23,265 nucleotides of DNA from JACZWL01 sp046756445. Its GTDB lineage: Bacteria; Pseudomonadota; Gammaproteobacteria; Steroidobacterales; Woeseiaceae. The position numbers and the translations under genes are program-made. The DNA lies in assembly GCA_046756445.1 (NCBI GenBank), contig JBHHWI010000044.1:1-23265 (forward strand). Reading direction: 5' to 3'. The notes beneath the pieces were generated by a model. That model was not told the DNA's origin. It ran no database searches and saw only the letters and a list, made by a program, of their open reading frames with translations. This document shows positions 15,411 through 23,265 of this stretch, in pieces. Position 1 is the stretch's first letter. Every line of letters starts with the position of its first letter.

Positions 15411-16526
15411 ATGGCCTGGAACGAACCTGGAAACGGCAAGGATCCCTGGAAGAAAAAGGGTGAGGAGCCCAACGACCTGGACAAGATCGTGCAGAATTGG
15501 CAAAGACGCCTGAGCAGCATCGTCGGTGGCGGCGGCCCGTCGGCCGGATCGTCCGGCGGGACCATTCTCGTCGTGCTGCTTCTCGTCGCCTGGGCCCTGA
15601 CGGGCCTCTATCGCGTCGATGAGGCGGAGCGTGGCATCGTGCAGCGTTTCGGCGCCTACACGGACACGACGCTGCCTGGACTGCACTGGCATTTTCCGTA
15701 CCCGATCGAGACGGTCGATATCGTCAACACGAATGCCGTCGATAATTATCCGTTCCGCACCGAAATCCTGACGGCCGACGAGCAATACGTGTTCATACAA
15801 ATGGTCGTGCAGTTCCGGCGAGCCGATCCGGTGAAGTACAGCTTCGAGGTGGTCGAGCCGGAACAGACGCTCCAGGACGTCACCGAAAGCGCGCTGCGCG
15901 AAGTCATCGGGACGAGCACGCTCGTGGAGCTGGTAACCGAACGACGCGACCAGATCGCGCCCCGAACGAAGGACGTATTGCAGGCAACCATGGATAACTA
16001 TGGGGCGGGGATAACGGTTACCTCGATCAGTCTGGAAAAGCTGGACTATCCACAGGCGGTTCAGGAGGCCGTCGACGACACGCAAAAAGCCCGCAACGAC
16101 AGCGACCGGTTCATTCTTCAGGCCGACACCTACGCCAAGGACATTATCCCGAGGGCGCGCGGCGCCGCCGCACGCCGAATACTGGACGCCGAAGCGTACC
16201 GCGACCGCGTCACCGCGGACGCCGAAGGCGAGGCGGCGAGGTTCGAGGCGCTTTTGGCGGAATATCAGAGAGCGCCACGCGTGACCAGAGAAAGACTCTA
16301 TCTCGAGGCGATCGAGGAAGTGTACGGCAACTCCAACAAGGTGTTTATCGACTCGCAGGGAAGCGGCAATCTTCTTTACTTGCCGATCGACAAATTGATT
16401 GGGGGACAGACACAGCGCCCGACGCAGACGCCGACAAATCGTTCGTCTGACTCGCAGGCCGGGTCGACGATCGGTGATTCGAGTTCCAGTCCGAACACCA
16501 CCCGAGACAGGAGAACGCGGCAATGA
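15411..16526 (+). CDS. hflK: FtsH protease modulator HflK
   Basis: HflK forms with HflC the membrane cage around the FtsH protease and controls its access to membrane substrates. The 371-residue protein has a cytosolic Gly/Lys-rich N-terminus, one transmembrane helix (about 50-67), then a stomatin/prohibitin (SPFH) domain opening with VDEAERGIVQRFG (69-81) and a long alpha-helical region rich in Ala, Glu and Arg (about 215-290). The C-terminal tail (about 330-371) is low-complexity Ser/Thr/Asn/Gln. The ATG has AGGAAG just upstream. The stop overlaps the hflC start (ATGA), which fits equal synthesis of the two partners. Confidence 0.97.
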   Translation: MAWNEPGNGKDPWKKKGEEPNDLDKIVQNWQRRLSSIVGGGGPSAGSSGGTILVVLLLVAWALTGLYRVDEAERGIVQRFGAYTDTTLPGLHWHFPYPIETVDIVNTNAVDNYPFRTEILTADEQYVFIQMVVQFRRADPVKYSFEVVEPEQTLQDVTESALREVIGTSTLVELVTERRDQIAPRTKDVLQATMDNYGAGITVTSISLEKLDYPQAVQEAVDDTQKARNDSDRFILQADTYAKDIIPRARGAAARRILDAEAYRDRVTADAEGEAARFEALLAEYQRAPRVTRERLYLEAIEEVYGNSNKVFIDSQGSGNLLYLPIDKLIGGQTQRPTQTPTNRSSDSQAGSTIGDSSSSPNTTRDRRTRQ

Positions 16527-17392
16527 ACAGCAGGTTTGCATTCGTTGTCATTACCGGTCTGGTGCTCGTTGCGATCGGTCTGTCGGCATTCACCGTCAAC
16601 GAGCGCGAGCTCGCGATCAAATTGCAGGTCGGTGAAGTGGTCAAGTCCGATTACGCACCTGGACTGCATTTCAAGATCCCGATCTTTCAGAACGTCAGGA
16701 AGTTTCCCAAGCGGATCCTGACGATCAGCGATCGGCCGGAGCGCATATTCACGGCCGAACGTCTCGCGCTACAGGTTGACTTCTTCGTCAAGTGGAGAAT
16801 TGTCGATCCCGTTCAATTCTATACCTCGACCGGCGGCATACAGCGTGTTGCAAACGATCGCTTGTCGGAAATCATCAAGAATGCAATCGTGACCGAATTC
16901 GGCAAGCGCTCGGTGCAAGAAGCGATTTCTGTCGAACGCGTGGCGTTGATGCGCGACATGCTGGCGACGGCGACGACTACCGCTCAAGGTCTCGGGGTCG
17001 AGCTCATCGACGTCCGCGTCAAGCAGGTGGAGTTCCCGGAGGACGTCAGGAATTCCGTTTATCAGCAGATGCGTGAGGAGCGCAAGCGAGTCGCCGCGGA
17101 GCGACGGGCGCAGGGCAAGGAAATCGAGGAGCAGCGCCGCTCGGCGGCCGACAAGGAGAGGACGATTATCCTCGCCGACGCCTACCGGGAGGCACAGAAG
17201 GTCAGGGGCAAAGGCGATGCCCGCGCCGCCGAGATCTATGCAAATGCATACAGCAAGGACCCGGAGTTCTACGCCTTTTACCGAAGTATCGACGCCTACC
17301 GAAAATCGATGGGCAAGTCCGGCGACATACTGGTGCTCGATCCCAACAACGAATTCTTCCGTTACCTCAATCAGTCGGGTGGTAACCAGTAG
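16523..17392 (+). CDS. hflC: FtsH protease modulator HflC
   Basis: HflC is the partner of HflK in the FtsH-HflKC supercomplex. The 289-residue protein has an N-terminal transmembrane helix (about 7-25), then an SPFH domain starting at VNERELAIKLQVGEV (25-39). It includes LHFKIPIFQNVRKFPKRI, and then the charged helix with QQMREERKRVAAERRAQGKE (about 176-195), typical of HflC. The C-terminal segment DPEFYAFYRSIDAYRKS is the family hallmark. It overlaps hflK by 4 nt and is followed by a 75-nt gap in which I see no feature. Confidence 0.97.
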   Translation: MNSRFAFVVITGLVLVAIGLSAFTVNERELAIKLQVGEVVKSDYAPGLHFKIPIFQNVRKFPKRILTISDRPERIFTAERLALQVDFFVKWRIVDPVQFYTSTGGIQRVANDRLSEIIKNAIVTEFGKRSVQEAISVERVALMRDMLATATTTAQGLGVELIDVRVKQVEFPEDVRNSVYQQMREERKRVAAERRAQGKEIEEQRRSAADKERTIILADAYREAQKVRGKGDARAAEIYANAYSKDPEFYAFYRSIDAYRKSMGKSGDILVLDPNNEFFRYLNQSGGNQ

Positions 17393-17467
17393 CGGCTGAT
17401 AATTCTCGAGATTGCACAGGCCAGCGTCGAGCAATCGCGGTGGCTCGGAGCTTTGTGAGTACAAGTC

Positions 17468-17653
17468 ATGTGGCAGGATGTCTTCACCGCATTTGCGCTT
17501 TACATGGTGATCGAGGGCATGATTCCTTTTATCGGCCCTGACCGGTTTCGCCAGGCCGTGGTCCAGATCGCCAAGCTCAACGACAATCATCTGCGCGTCA
17601 CGGGCCTGACCGTGATGGTTGCAGGTCTGGTGCTGTTGTTTATCGTCCGTTGA
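17468..17653 (+). CDS. DUF2065 family small membrane protein (YjeT-like)
   Basis: This 61-residue protein is probably all membrane hairpin. It has one hydrophobic stretch at about 7-20, a short polar loop with GPDRFRQAVVQIAKLNDNHLR, and a second hydrophobic stretch at about 43-60. It corresponds in size, sequence character and position (between hflC and purA) to E. coli YjeT, a DUF2065 protein of unknown function. The location suggests a role near HflKC or the membrane, but this is inference from context only. The gap to the purA ATG is 19 nt. Confidence 0.9.
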   Translation: MWQDVFTAFALYMVIEGMIPFIGPDRFRQAVVQIAKLNDNHLRVTGLTVMVAGLVLLFIVR

Positions 17654-17672
17654 TCGGGGACGTTTGGGCGCC

Positions 17673-18965
17673 ATGGGCAAAAACGTCGTTGTTATCGGCA
17701 CGCAGTGGGGCGACGAAGGCAAGGGAAAGATCGTCGATCTGCTGACCGACAGATCGGCAGCCGTGGTGCGCTTTCAGGGCGGCCACAACGCGGGACACAC
17801 ACTCGTCATCGGCGGCAAAAAGACCATGCTGCACCTGATACCGTCGGGCATCCTCAGGGACGACGTCCAATGCCTTATCGGCAACGGCGTCGTGCTGTCT
17901 CTCGATGCCCTGATCGATGAAGCGGACAGACTTATCGGAAACGGCGTGCCCGTGTTCGAACGTCTCACGGTGAGCCCGGGCTGTCCCCTCATCCTGCCCT
18001 CACATGTCGCGCTCGACGCCGCCCGCGAGAGAGCCCGCGGTTCGGCCGCGATCGGGACGACCGGCCGAGGCATCGGGCCGGCCTACGAGGACAAGGTCTC
18101 CCGCCGCGCGCTCAAGGTCTCGGACCTGTTCGTGCGCGAGAAATTCGCGGCCAAACTGGGCGAGGTTCTCGATTACCACAACTTCCTGCTGCAACACTAT
18201 TTTCGTGCCGAACCGATCGATTTCGCGCGCACGCTGGACTCGGCTATGCAGGCGGCCGAGACGATCGCGCCGATTACGGCCGATGTTACCCAGATCCTCC
18301 ACGACCTGGCCGAGGCCGACAGAGGCATTCTGTTCGAAGGCGCCCAGGGCACGTTCCTCGACATCGATCACGGCACCTATCCGTTTGTCACGTCGTCGAA
18401 TACCGTCGCGGCTGCGGCGAGCACGGGCAGCGGCATCGGCCCACGCAATCTCGACTATATTCTGGGCATCGTCAAAGCCTATACGACGCGCGTGGGCGCC
18501 GGCCCTTTCCCGACCGAGTTGTTCGACGATCTCGGCGAGCATCTGGCGACCGCCGGCGCGGAATTCGGGGCGACCACCGGTCGCCCGCGGCGTTGCGGCT
18601 GGTTCGATGCGGTGGCGCTCAGGCGGTCGATCATCAACAGCAGTGTGTCGGGACTTTGTGTCACAAAACTCGATGTGCTCGACGGTCTCGAGACGATCCG
18701 AATCTGCGTGGGCTACGAGATTGACGGCGAACCGATCGCGGGACTACCGGTGCTGGTCGACCGCTTCGCCGACTGTCAGCCGGTCTACGAAGACATGCCC
18801 GGCTGGAAAGAATCGACGGTGGGGGCGACCACTCACGGCGACCTGCCGGACAACGCGCAAGCCTATCTGGCGCGAATCGAGGAACTGGCCGGCGTGCCGC
18901 TGGACATCGTCTCCACCGGCCCCGACCGCGAGCAGACGATCGTCAGACGCCACCCCTTCGATTGA
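17673..18965 (+). CDS. purA: Adenylosuccinate synthetase
   Basis: PurA joins IMP and aspartate using GTP, the first step from IMP to AMP. The 430-residue protein has the N-terminal QWGDEGKGK (11-19, with catalytic Asp14), GGHNAGHT (36-43, with catalytic His42), GTTGRGIGPAYEDK (128-141) and, farther on, the FEGAQGTFLDIDHGTYPFVTSS region. Length matches E. coli PurA (432). An upstream in-frame TTG exists at 17619, but the ATG at 17673 fits homologues. The last 23 bases overlap the end of the convergent gene, and no terminator hairpin is visible between them. Confidence 0.98.
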   Translation: MGKNVVVIGTQWGDEGKGKIVDLLTDRSAAVVRFQGGHNAGHTLVIGGKKTMLHLIPSGILRDDVQCLIGNGVVLSLDALIDEADRLIGNGVPVFERLTVSPGCPLILPSHVALDAARERARGSAAIGTTGRGIGPAYEDKVSRRALKVSDLFVREKFAAKLGEVLDYHNFLLQHYFRAEPIDFARTLDSAMQAAETIAPITADVTQILHDLAEADRGILFEGAQGTFLDIDHGTYPFVTSSNTVAAAASTGSGIGPRNLDYILGIVKAYTTRVGAGPFPTELFDDLGEHLATAGAEFGATTGRPRRCGWFDAVALRRSIINSSVSGLCVTKLDVLDGLETIRICVGYEIDGEPIAGLPVLVDRFADCQPVYEDMPGWKESTVGATTHGDLPDNAQAYLARIEELAGVPLDIVSTGPDREQTIVRRHPFD

Positions 18966-21414
18966 ATCCGTACAGTGCGGCGAGCAGGCTCAGCACTCCG
19001 AGCCACGCGAGTCCCAGTGCGCCGCCGCCTCGTCGGGCAATGGGCGGGTTGTTGACAACCGTGCTGGCCGCAATCGTGACAACGGCGGTTGCGGCGCCGG
19101 CAATTGCCGCGCCTGACGGATTGCTGAGCGTTACCTGGAAAGACTCTGGGCCTTCGCTGACACCGTCATCGATGATGTCGAAGACCAGCGACTTCGGGTC
19201 GGCATCGCCGTCCGCCCAGGACACGGTACCCGCGGTGCTTCCCTGAAAATCGGTGCCGGCCGCCGCGTCGCCCGCCGTGACTGCGTAGTCCACGGTGACA
19301 GCGCCGAGCGCGCTTCCCGAGCGCTGCACTACCAGCACGGCCATGCCGAAGCCGCCTTCGGCCGTGTCAACCGAAGGCCGGGCGAAGCGGATCTCGGCGG
19401 CCGCGCCCGGATCGCTCAGGTAAAAGCTGGCAGTGCTGCCGGTACCGAGTGTGGCGCCGCCGCCGGGGCTGATCAGCCTGACGATCAGCCGTTCGAGTCC
19501 CTCGGCCACCCCGTCGTTGGCTGGCGTCAACAGGATCGACCTGGCGGCCGCATCGCCGCCGGTCCAGTTCAGTCGCCCGGTACCGACGACGTAATCGGCC
19601 GCATCGGCGCTGGCGGCAAGGATCTGGTAGGCGACGCTGACGCTTCCCGCGCTGCCGCCGGTGCGTTGCACGCCGATTTGTGCCTGCTGACCCTCGACCG
19701 CGGCATAAGACGTCCGTGAAAATGACAAGCTGCCCTGCGGGACATCGAGCGTTCGGTCCCTGGCGAGATAGAGTCCGGTGTTTATGTCGCTGATCGCGAT
19801 CGTGCCGCTGGAGAAAAACGGGAAGGCGCCCCAGGCACCATTGAAGGAATTGTTATCGGACCCCGGGAACGTGTCGAGAAACCCGGCCTCTGCCGGTGCC
19901 GTGGGGGCAGTAATGTCCAGCACGGTCAGACCACGCGTGTAGTTCGACATGTAGTAGCGGTTGCCGCGGACGAAACCGTTGTGGTCTATCGCGGGAGTCG
20001 ATCCCGTCCAGGTAGCCGCCAGCGCCGGTGACATCAGGTCGGCAAGAGAGAAAACTCTCAACGTGGTTGGCAGGCCCAGGTTTCGCTCGTCGAGCTCATC
20101 CTGGACAAACATGAATTGCTTGTCCTCGGACCACCAGCCGGAGTGTACATAGCCGCGGTTGGCGTAGTTGGTGCGGCTGAGCATGCTCGGGTTGCCCGGG
20201 TCGGTTATGTCCCATATGTCGATCGTGTTTTCGTTGAAGTCGAGCAACACTTCGCAATGCGGCCCGGCGTTGGCACACTGGCTGTCCTTGCGCGCGTCGG
20301 TGATGACGATCGACGAGGCGTCGTGCATGTATTGCGTAGCCGTCGTTCCCCGGATGAGTGACGGGGCGGCCGGGTCGGCCAGCGAATAGGCGCGGTACTG
20401 GCCGATTCCGCGGTTCGGCCCGGCAATAACGAGCGTCGGGACGGAATTCGTCAGCGCGAGTCCGGTGCCGTAGTCGGTATTGGTCAGGTACACGTTGTGT
20501 GCGCTGCCGAAGTCGCTGCCGTAGCCGATCCTGCCGATCCGCTGAGGCAGGCCGGTCAGGTCGATGATCACGAGGCCTTCGCTGGCGCTGTCGGCCGTGA
20601 CATAGGCGTAAGCGTTCCAGCGTGCGTTCGCCGCGTCATAGGTCTGATATACCTTGATGTCGCGCCAGGCGGTGTGTTGGCCGCCGATGAAACCGACTTC
20701 GACCGGCGCCGACGGATCGGTCACATCGACTACCGCGGTGCCGCTGCGCACGCCGATGATCGCGTACTCGCGATTCGAGTTGAGATCGATGAAACCCCAG
20801 ACGTCCGCCGCAGAGGACGGCGCCGAGCTGATGTCGGCAAGCGCGAGATGCGACAACAGGTCGACCGAATTGCACGGCATGCCGGCTGCCGAACCGCCGG
20901 CGCAGGGTGTTGCCGGCGCGCTCGATTTCAGACCTTCATGCAGTGCAACGAGTCTTTCGACCTCGGCGCTGGTCGATTCGTCGATGCTTTTCCGGTCGGC
21001 GATGACATGGAATCCACGCTCGGCCAGAAATTCCCGGTATCGTGCCGGTACGCCCGTGAGCACGGATATCCTGAAGTCGCGTTCTCGAAACTGTTGCCTG
21101 AATCGATGCCCGCCGGAAATGTCGACCGCGCCGCTGACCAGAAAGAACATATCTTCCGGCGACTCGATTTCGTATGTGCCCTCGGCCACGCGAACTTGCC
21201 CGCCTTTGCCGATGAGGTTCAATGCATAGGAAATGCTTCGGCAAGGTGTTGCCGGGTCCTGACAGTCGCCGCGATCAATCCCATACGGCGCTACGAATAA
21301 CGCCGTCTCGGGCTCGCCGTGTGCCGCGGCCTGCCCGGTGGCGAGGGCGCCGCAGGACACGAGTACGATGACGGGAAACTTTCCGGCTTGAATCATTCGA
21401 ATCGACGATAGCAT
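18943..21414 (-). CDS. Secreted choice-of-anchor B protein with Calx-beta domains and GlyGly-CTERM-like tail
   Basis: This 823-residue exported protein has no assigned function. The order is: signal peptide (hydrophobic about 13-30, likely cut near QAAAHG), a short region like those before parallel-beta proteins (40-85), then the choice-of-anchor B domain (about 185-555). That domain has the typical SHLALADI...DVWGFID opening and LVIvd-type beta-propeller repeats (AVVDVTDPSAPVEVGF, IDIWDITDPGNPSMLS, LTVLDITAPTAPAEAGF). Two Calx-beta domains follow (about 558-668 and 671-783). The last 30 residues are RRGGGALG, a hydrophobic helix and FNRRGG, resembling the GlyGly-CTERM signal cut by rhombosortase in Gram-negative bacteria. 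It would thus be anchored or released at the surface, possibly binding Ca2+ through Calx-beta. A second start at 21396 is possible. The gene overlaps purA by 23 bp tail to tail. Confidence 0.88.
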   Translation of the reverse strand: MLSSIRMIQAGKFPVIVLVSCGALATGQAAAHGEPETALFVAPYGIDRGDCQDPATPCRSISYALNLIGKGGQVRVAEGTYEIESPEDMFFLVSGAVDISGGHRFRQQFRERDFRISVLTGVPARYREFLAERGFHVIADRKSIDESTSAEVERLVALHEGLKSSAPATPCAGGSAAGMPCNSVDLLSHLALADISSAPSSAADVWGFIDLNSNREYAIIGVRSGTAVVDVTDPSAPVEVGFIGGQHTAWRDIKVYQTYDAANARWNAYAYVTADSASEGLVIIDLTGLPQRIGRIGYGSDFGSAHNVYLTNTDYGTGLALTNSVPTLVIAGPNRGIGQYRAYSLADPAAPSLIRGTTATQYMHDASSIVITDARKDSQCANAGPHCEVLLDFNENTIDIWDITDPGNPSMLSRTNYANRGYVHSGWWSEDKQFMFVQDELDERNLGLPTTLRVFSLADLMSPALAATWTGSTPAIDHNGFVRGNRYYMSNYTRGLTVLDITAPTAPAEAGFLDTFPGSDNNSFNGAWGAFPFFSSGTIAISDINTGLYLARDRTLDVPQGSLSFSRTSYAAVEGQQAQIGVQRTGGSAGSVSVAYQILAASADAADYVVGTGRLNWTGGDAAARSILLTPANDGVAEGLERLIVRLISPGGGATLGTGSTASFYLSDPGAAAEIRFARPSVDTAEGGFGMAVLVVQRSGSALGAVTVDYAVTAGDAAAGTDFQGSTAGTVSWADGDADPKSLVFDIIDDGVSEGPESFQVTLSNPSGAAIAGAATAVVTIAASTVVNNPPIARRGGGALGLAWLGVLSLLAALYGFNRRGGV

Positions 21415-21469
21415 GCGACTTCGGCATGCTGCGAGTGTTGCGACATAAGATTTGGCCGGGATTGTACAC

Positions 21470-21485
21470 TGTGATTGACATCACG
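21470..21485. promoter_or_regulatory. CRP-like binding site 1
   Basis: TGTGA-TTGACA-TCACG matches the CRP consensus TGTGA-N6-TCACA at 9 of 10 positions. It lies in the 139-bp gap between the divergent anchor-B and OPT genes. On the minus strand its centre is about 40 bp upstream of the start point predicted from TCTTAT (21445-21450), which would suit class II activation of the anchor-B gene. The spacer also reads as TTGACA, a perfect -35, which is an alternative reading of the same bases. Confidence 0.5.
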
Positions 21486-21507
21486 ATCCCGGCGCGACTC
21501 AAACCTT

Positions 21508-21523
21508 TGTGATAGGCTTCGCA
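21508..21523. promoter_or_regulatory. CRP-like binding site 2
   Basis: TGTGA-TAGGCT-TCGCA again matches the CRP consensus at 9 of 10 positions. Its centre is 38 bp from that of site 1 and 38.5 bp before the A of the OPT start codon. The distance to the OPT promoter is unknown because I see no convincing -10 between here and the ATG. Confidence 0.42.
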
Positions 21524-21553
21524 GCCTTACGGCGCGGCAAAGTCCAAGAATAA

Positions 21554-23265
21554 ATGTCGAGCAGTGCAGTAGCCACCAGGACGTATCCTGAACTGACATG
21601 GACGGCGGTCATCGTCGGCTGGTTCCTCGGCGTCATCATCGCGATCTCGATCGGCTACGCGGCCCTTATTCTGGGTTTCTCGATAGAGGGGTCCGAGCTC
21701 GCCGCCATCCTCGGCTTCGGCATCCTCAGGGGAATACTGCGCCGCAGGAGCATCATCGAGAACAATATCGTGCAGACGATCGCCAGCGGCGTGAACGGCG
21801 CGTCCTCGGGCATGATGTTTTCGGTGCCCGCCATTTTCATACTGGGCTACGGCGACCATTTTGATCCGGTGATTCTGACTTTCGGCTGCATCGCCGGCGC
21901 GTTTCTCGGTATTGCATTCATCGTTCCGCTCCGCAAACACATGATCGATTTCGAGCGCCTGACCTATCCGGGCGGCGTTGCGGTCGCGACCATCCTGAAG
22001 TCTCCCGGCGCGGGCGTTCGCAAGGCAATCATCCTGCTCGGCGCGGCGGCGGTGAGCGCGTCGGTTCATATCGTTTCGCAGCAAACCGACGTCAGCAACT
22101 GGAACCTGGGCGAGATCGTCGGGATGCCCGAGTACATGAACGGGATCTGGTACATCTCCTTGCTGACGATCGGCACCGGCTTCATCGCGGGTCGCGGCGG
22201 GGTTGCATTCATCATCGGCGGCTTTGTCGCGTACTGGTTTCTCTCGCCGATGCTCGCGGCGACCGGCGGCTTCCCGGTGGACGCAGTCGGCGCGCTGATC
22301 AGCGATCCGGGGCGGCTTCGTCTGATGCTCTACCGGCCGCTGGGTATCGGCATGTTGATCGGTGGAGCGATGATGGGTGTCGCCCTCGCATTGCCGCTGA
22401 TCATCAGCGCCGTGAAATCGATGCAGAACGCATCCAGGATGAAGTCCGGCGCGTCTGCCGATGAGATGCCGATCAAGCTCCTGTACATCGCCATCTTCGG
22501 CGCTGCGTTCCTGCTGGCAATCATCGCCGTATCGTCGGTGGACGCGGTAGGGGTGATTCGCGGAATCGGTATGGCGCTGCTCGGCACGCTCTGGATCTGG
22601 ATGGCCGGCATCATCCTGTCCGAGTCAATCGGACGCACGAACTGGTCGCCGTTGTCGGGCATGACACTGATCGGCATCACGCTGCTCATCATCCTGACGC
22701 ATGGTATGGAGCGGGGCGATTCGATCGTCGCGGCGATCATGGTCGGGGCTGCAACCTGTGTCGCGATGTCGCAGGCGACCGATCTGATGCTCGATCTGAA
22801 GACCGGCTACCTGGTCGGGGCGACACCGCGCATGCAGCAGCTCGGTCAGTTCATCGGCGCATGGCTCGGGCCCATCGTCGTCATCGTGCTCATTTTCGTG
22901 CTGCAGGAGGCGTACACGCTGGGCAGTGAACGGCTACCGGCGCCACAGGGGCAGGCGCTCGCCAGCATGGTCGAAGGTATCATGGGCGGTGACGTACCGA
23001 CTCAAAAGTATGTCGCCGGCGCCGTATTGGGCGGTTTGCTGTCGGCGGTGGTCGGCGGTCTCGGCATAACCGTGGGCCTGGGATTCTACCTGCCTTTCAA
23101 TATTGTCCTGACCTATTCGCTGGGCACGCTGTCGCGCGAACTGGCGGACCGCTACAAGGGCAAGTCATGGAGCGAGGACGTCGGTATTCCGGTCGCCGCC
23201 GGCCTCATCGTCGGTGAGGCGCTGATCGGCGTCGGCTATGCGATCAGATACGTACTGGCGGCGGC
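21554..23265 (+). CDS. OPT family oligopeptide transporter (3' end beyond window)
   Basis: This open frame runs from ATG 21554 to the window edge without a stop: 570 codons plus two bases. The product is extremely hydrophobic, with a dozen or more likely transmembrane helices. Family-like features are the opening YPELTWTAVIVGWFLGVIIA, the DFERLTYPGGVAVATILKS segment (about 137-155), WSPLSGMTLIGITLL, TGYLVGATPRMQQLGQFIGA, the LPAPQGQALASMVEGIMGG loop, and GIPVAAGLIVGEALIGVG near the edge. OPT proteins import peptides or peptide-like metal chelates by proton coupling. The substrate cannot be told here. Bacterial members have about 600-680 residues, so most of the gene is present. No strong ribosome binding site precedes the ATG. 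Confidence 0.92.
   Translation, partial: MSSSAVATRTYPELTWTAVIVGWFLGVIIAISIGYAALILGFSIEGSELAAILGFGILRGILRRRSIIENNIVQTIASGVNGASSGMMFSVPAIFILGYGDHFDPVILTFGCIAGAFLGIAFIVPLRKHMIDFERLTYPGGVAVATILKSPGAGVRKAIILLGAAAVSASVHIVSQQTDVSNWNLGEIVGMPEYMNGIWYISLLTIGTGFIAGRGGVAFIIGGFVAYWFLSPMLAATGGFPVDAVGALISDPGRLRLMLYRPLGIGMLIGGAMMGVALALPLIISAVKSMQNASRMKSGASADEMPIKLLYIAIFGAAFLLAIIAVSSVDAVGVIRGIGMALLGTLWIWMAGIILSESIGRTNWSPLSGMTLIGITLLIILTHGMERGDSIVAAIMVGAATCVAMSQATDLMLDLKTGYLVGATPRMQQLGQFIGAWLGPIVVIVLIFVLQEAYTLGSERLPAPQGQALASMVEGIMGGDVPTQKYVAGAVLGGLLSAVVGGLGITVGLGFYLPFNIVLTYSLGTLSRELADRYKGKSWSEDVGIPVAAGLIVGEALIGVGYAIRYVLAA

Noticed and set aside
21475..21480. Perfect TTGACA as a -35 box for the OPT gene
   Set aside because: No -10-like hexamer lies 16-18 bp downstream (CTCAAA is found at 17). 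The bases are better explained as the spacer of a CRP-like palindrome.
21527..22084. Minus-strand open frame opposite the OPT gene
   Set aside because: The plus strand encodes a long, membrane-type protein with OPT-family segments. The opposite frame is polar and low complexity with no recognisable motif.
1..23265. Search for CRISPR arrays, transposases, phage genes, toxin-antitoxin pairs or defence systems
   Set aside because: I found no direct-repeat/spacer pattern and no gene of these kinds. Nearly every base is accounted for by core genes.

Overview
The window is a GC-rich (roughly 60% or more), tightly packed chromosomal segment from a gammaproteobacterium. The best taxonomic evidence is gene order. 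From 7.5 to 19 kb it carries queG (divergent), then nnr-tsaE-amiB-mutL-miaA-hfq-hflX-hflK-hflC-DUF2065-purA, which is the Escherichia coli yjeF-purA superoperon in full. The first 4.4 kb is pcnB-folK-(deoxynucleoside kinase)-panB-panC, another arrangement typical of this class. Hfq is nearly identical to the E. coli protein through its Sm core. I cannot fix the genus. Multi-domain choice-of-anchor B/Calx-beta proteins and an OPT transporter suggest a free-living environmental lineage, which is only an inference.

Layout. (1) 1-4405, plus strand: poly(A) polymerase, folate biosynthesis (FolK), a deoxynucleoside kinase and pantothenate biosynthesis (PanB, PanC) as one likely operon. It ends in a 12-bp perfect hairpin that also contains the stop codon of the convergent neighbour. 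(2) 4431-7513, minus strand: queG (tRNA queuosine), then a PPK2 polyphosphate kinase overlapping it, then a cyclic-nucleotide-binding-fold/GGDEF diguanylate cyclase. (3) 7550-18965, plus strand: the conserved superoperon. It covers metabolite repair (Nnr), tRNA modification (TsaE, MiaA), cell-wall splitting (AmiB), mismatch repair (MutL), RNA chaperoning (Hfq), ribosome rescue (HflX), FtsH regulation (HflK/HflC) and AMP synthesis (PurA). A 23-bp-arm perfect palindrome sits directly after the amiB stop codon and splits the superoperon. (4) 18943-21414, minus strand: a secreted choice-of-anchor B protein with two Calx-beta domains and a GlyGly-CTERM-like tail. It converges on purA with a 23-bp coding overlap. 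(5) 21554-end, plus strand: an OPT-family oligopeptide transporter cut by the window edge. The 139-bp gap between the last two genes holds two CRP-like palindromes.

Most of the window is conserved core genome. I see no CRISPR array, transposase, tRNA, rRNA or defence island, and I do not claim a new system. The points most worth following are the mid-operon palindrome, the paired CRP-like sites, the missing conventional start codon of tsaE, the hairpin shared by two stop codons, and the frequent non-AUG starts. No gene-free stretch exceeds 300 bases. The longest gaps are 1-148 (pcnB leader), 5403-5559, 9487-9590, 13674-13800 and 21415-21553, and all are discussed in the entries.
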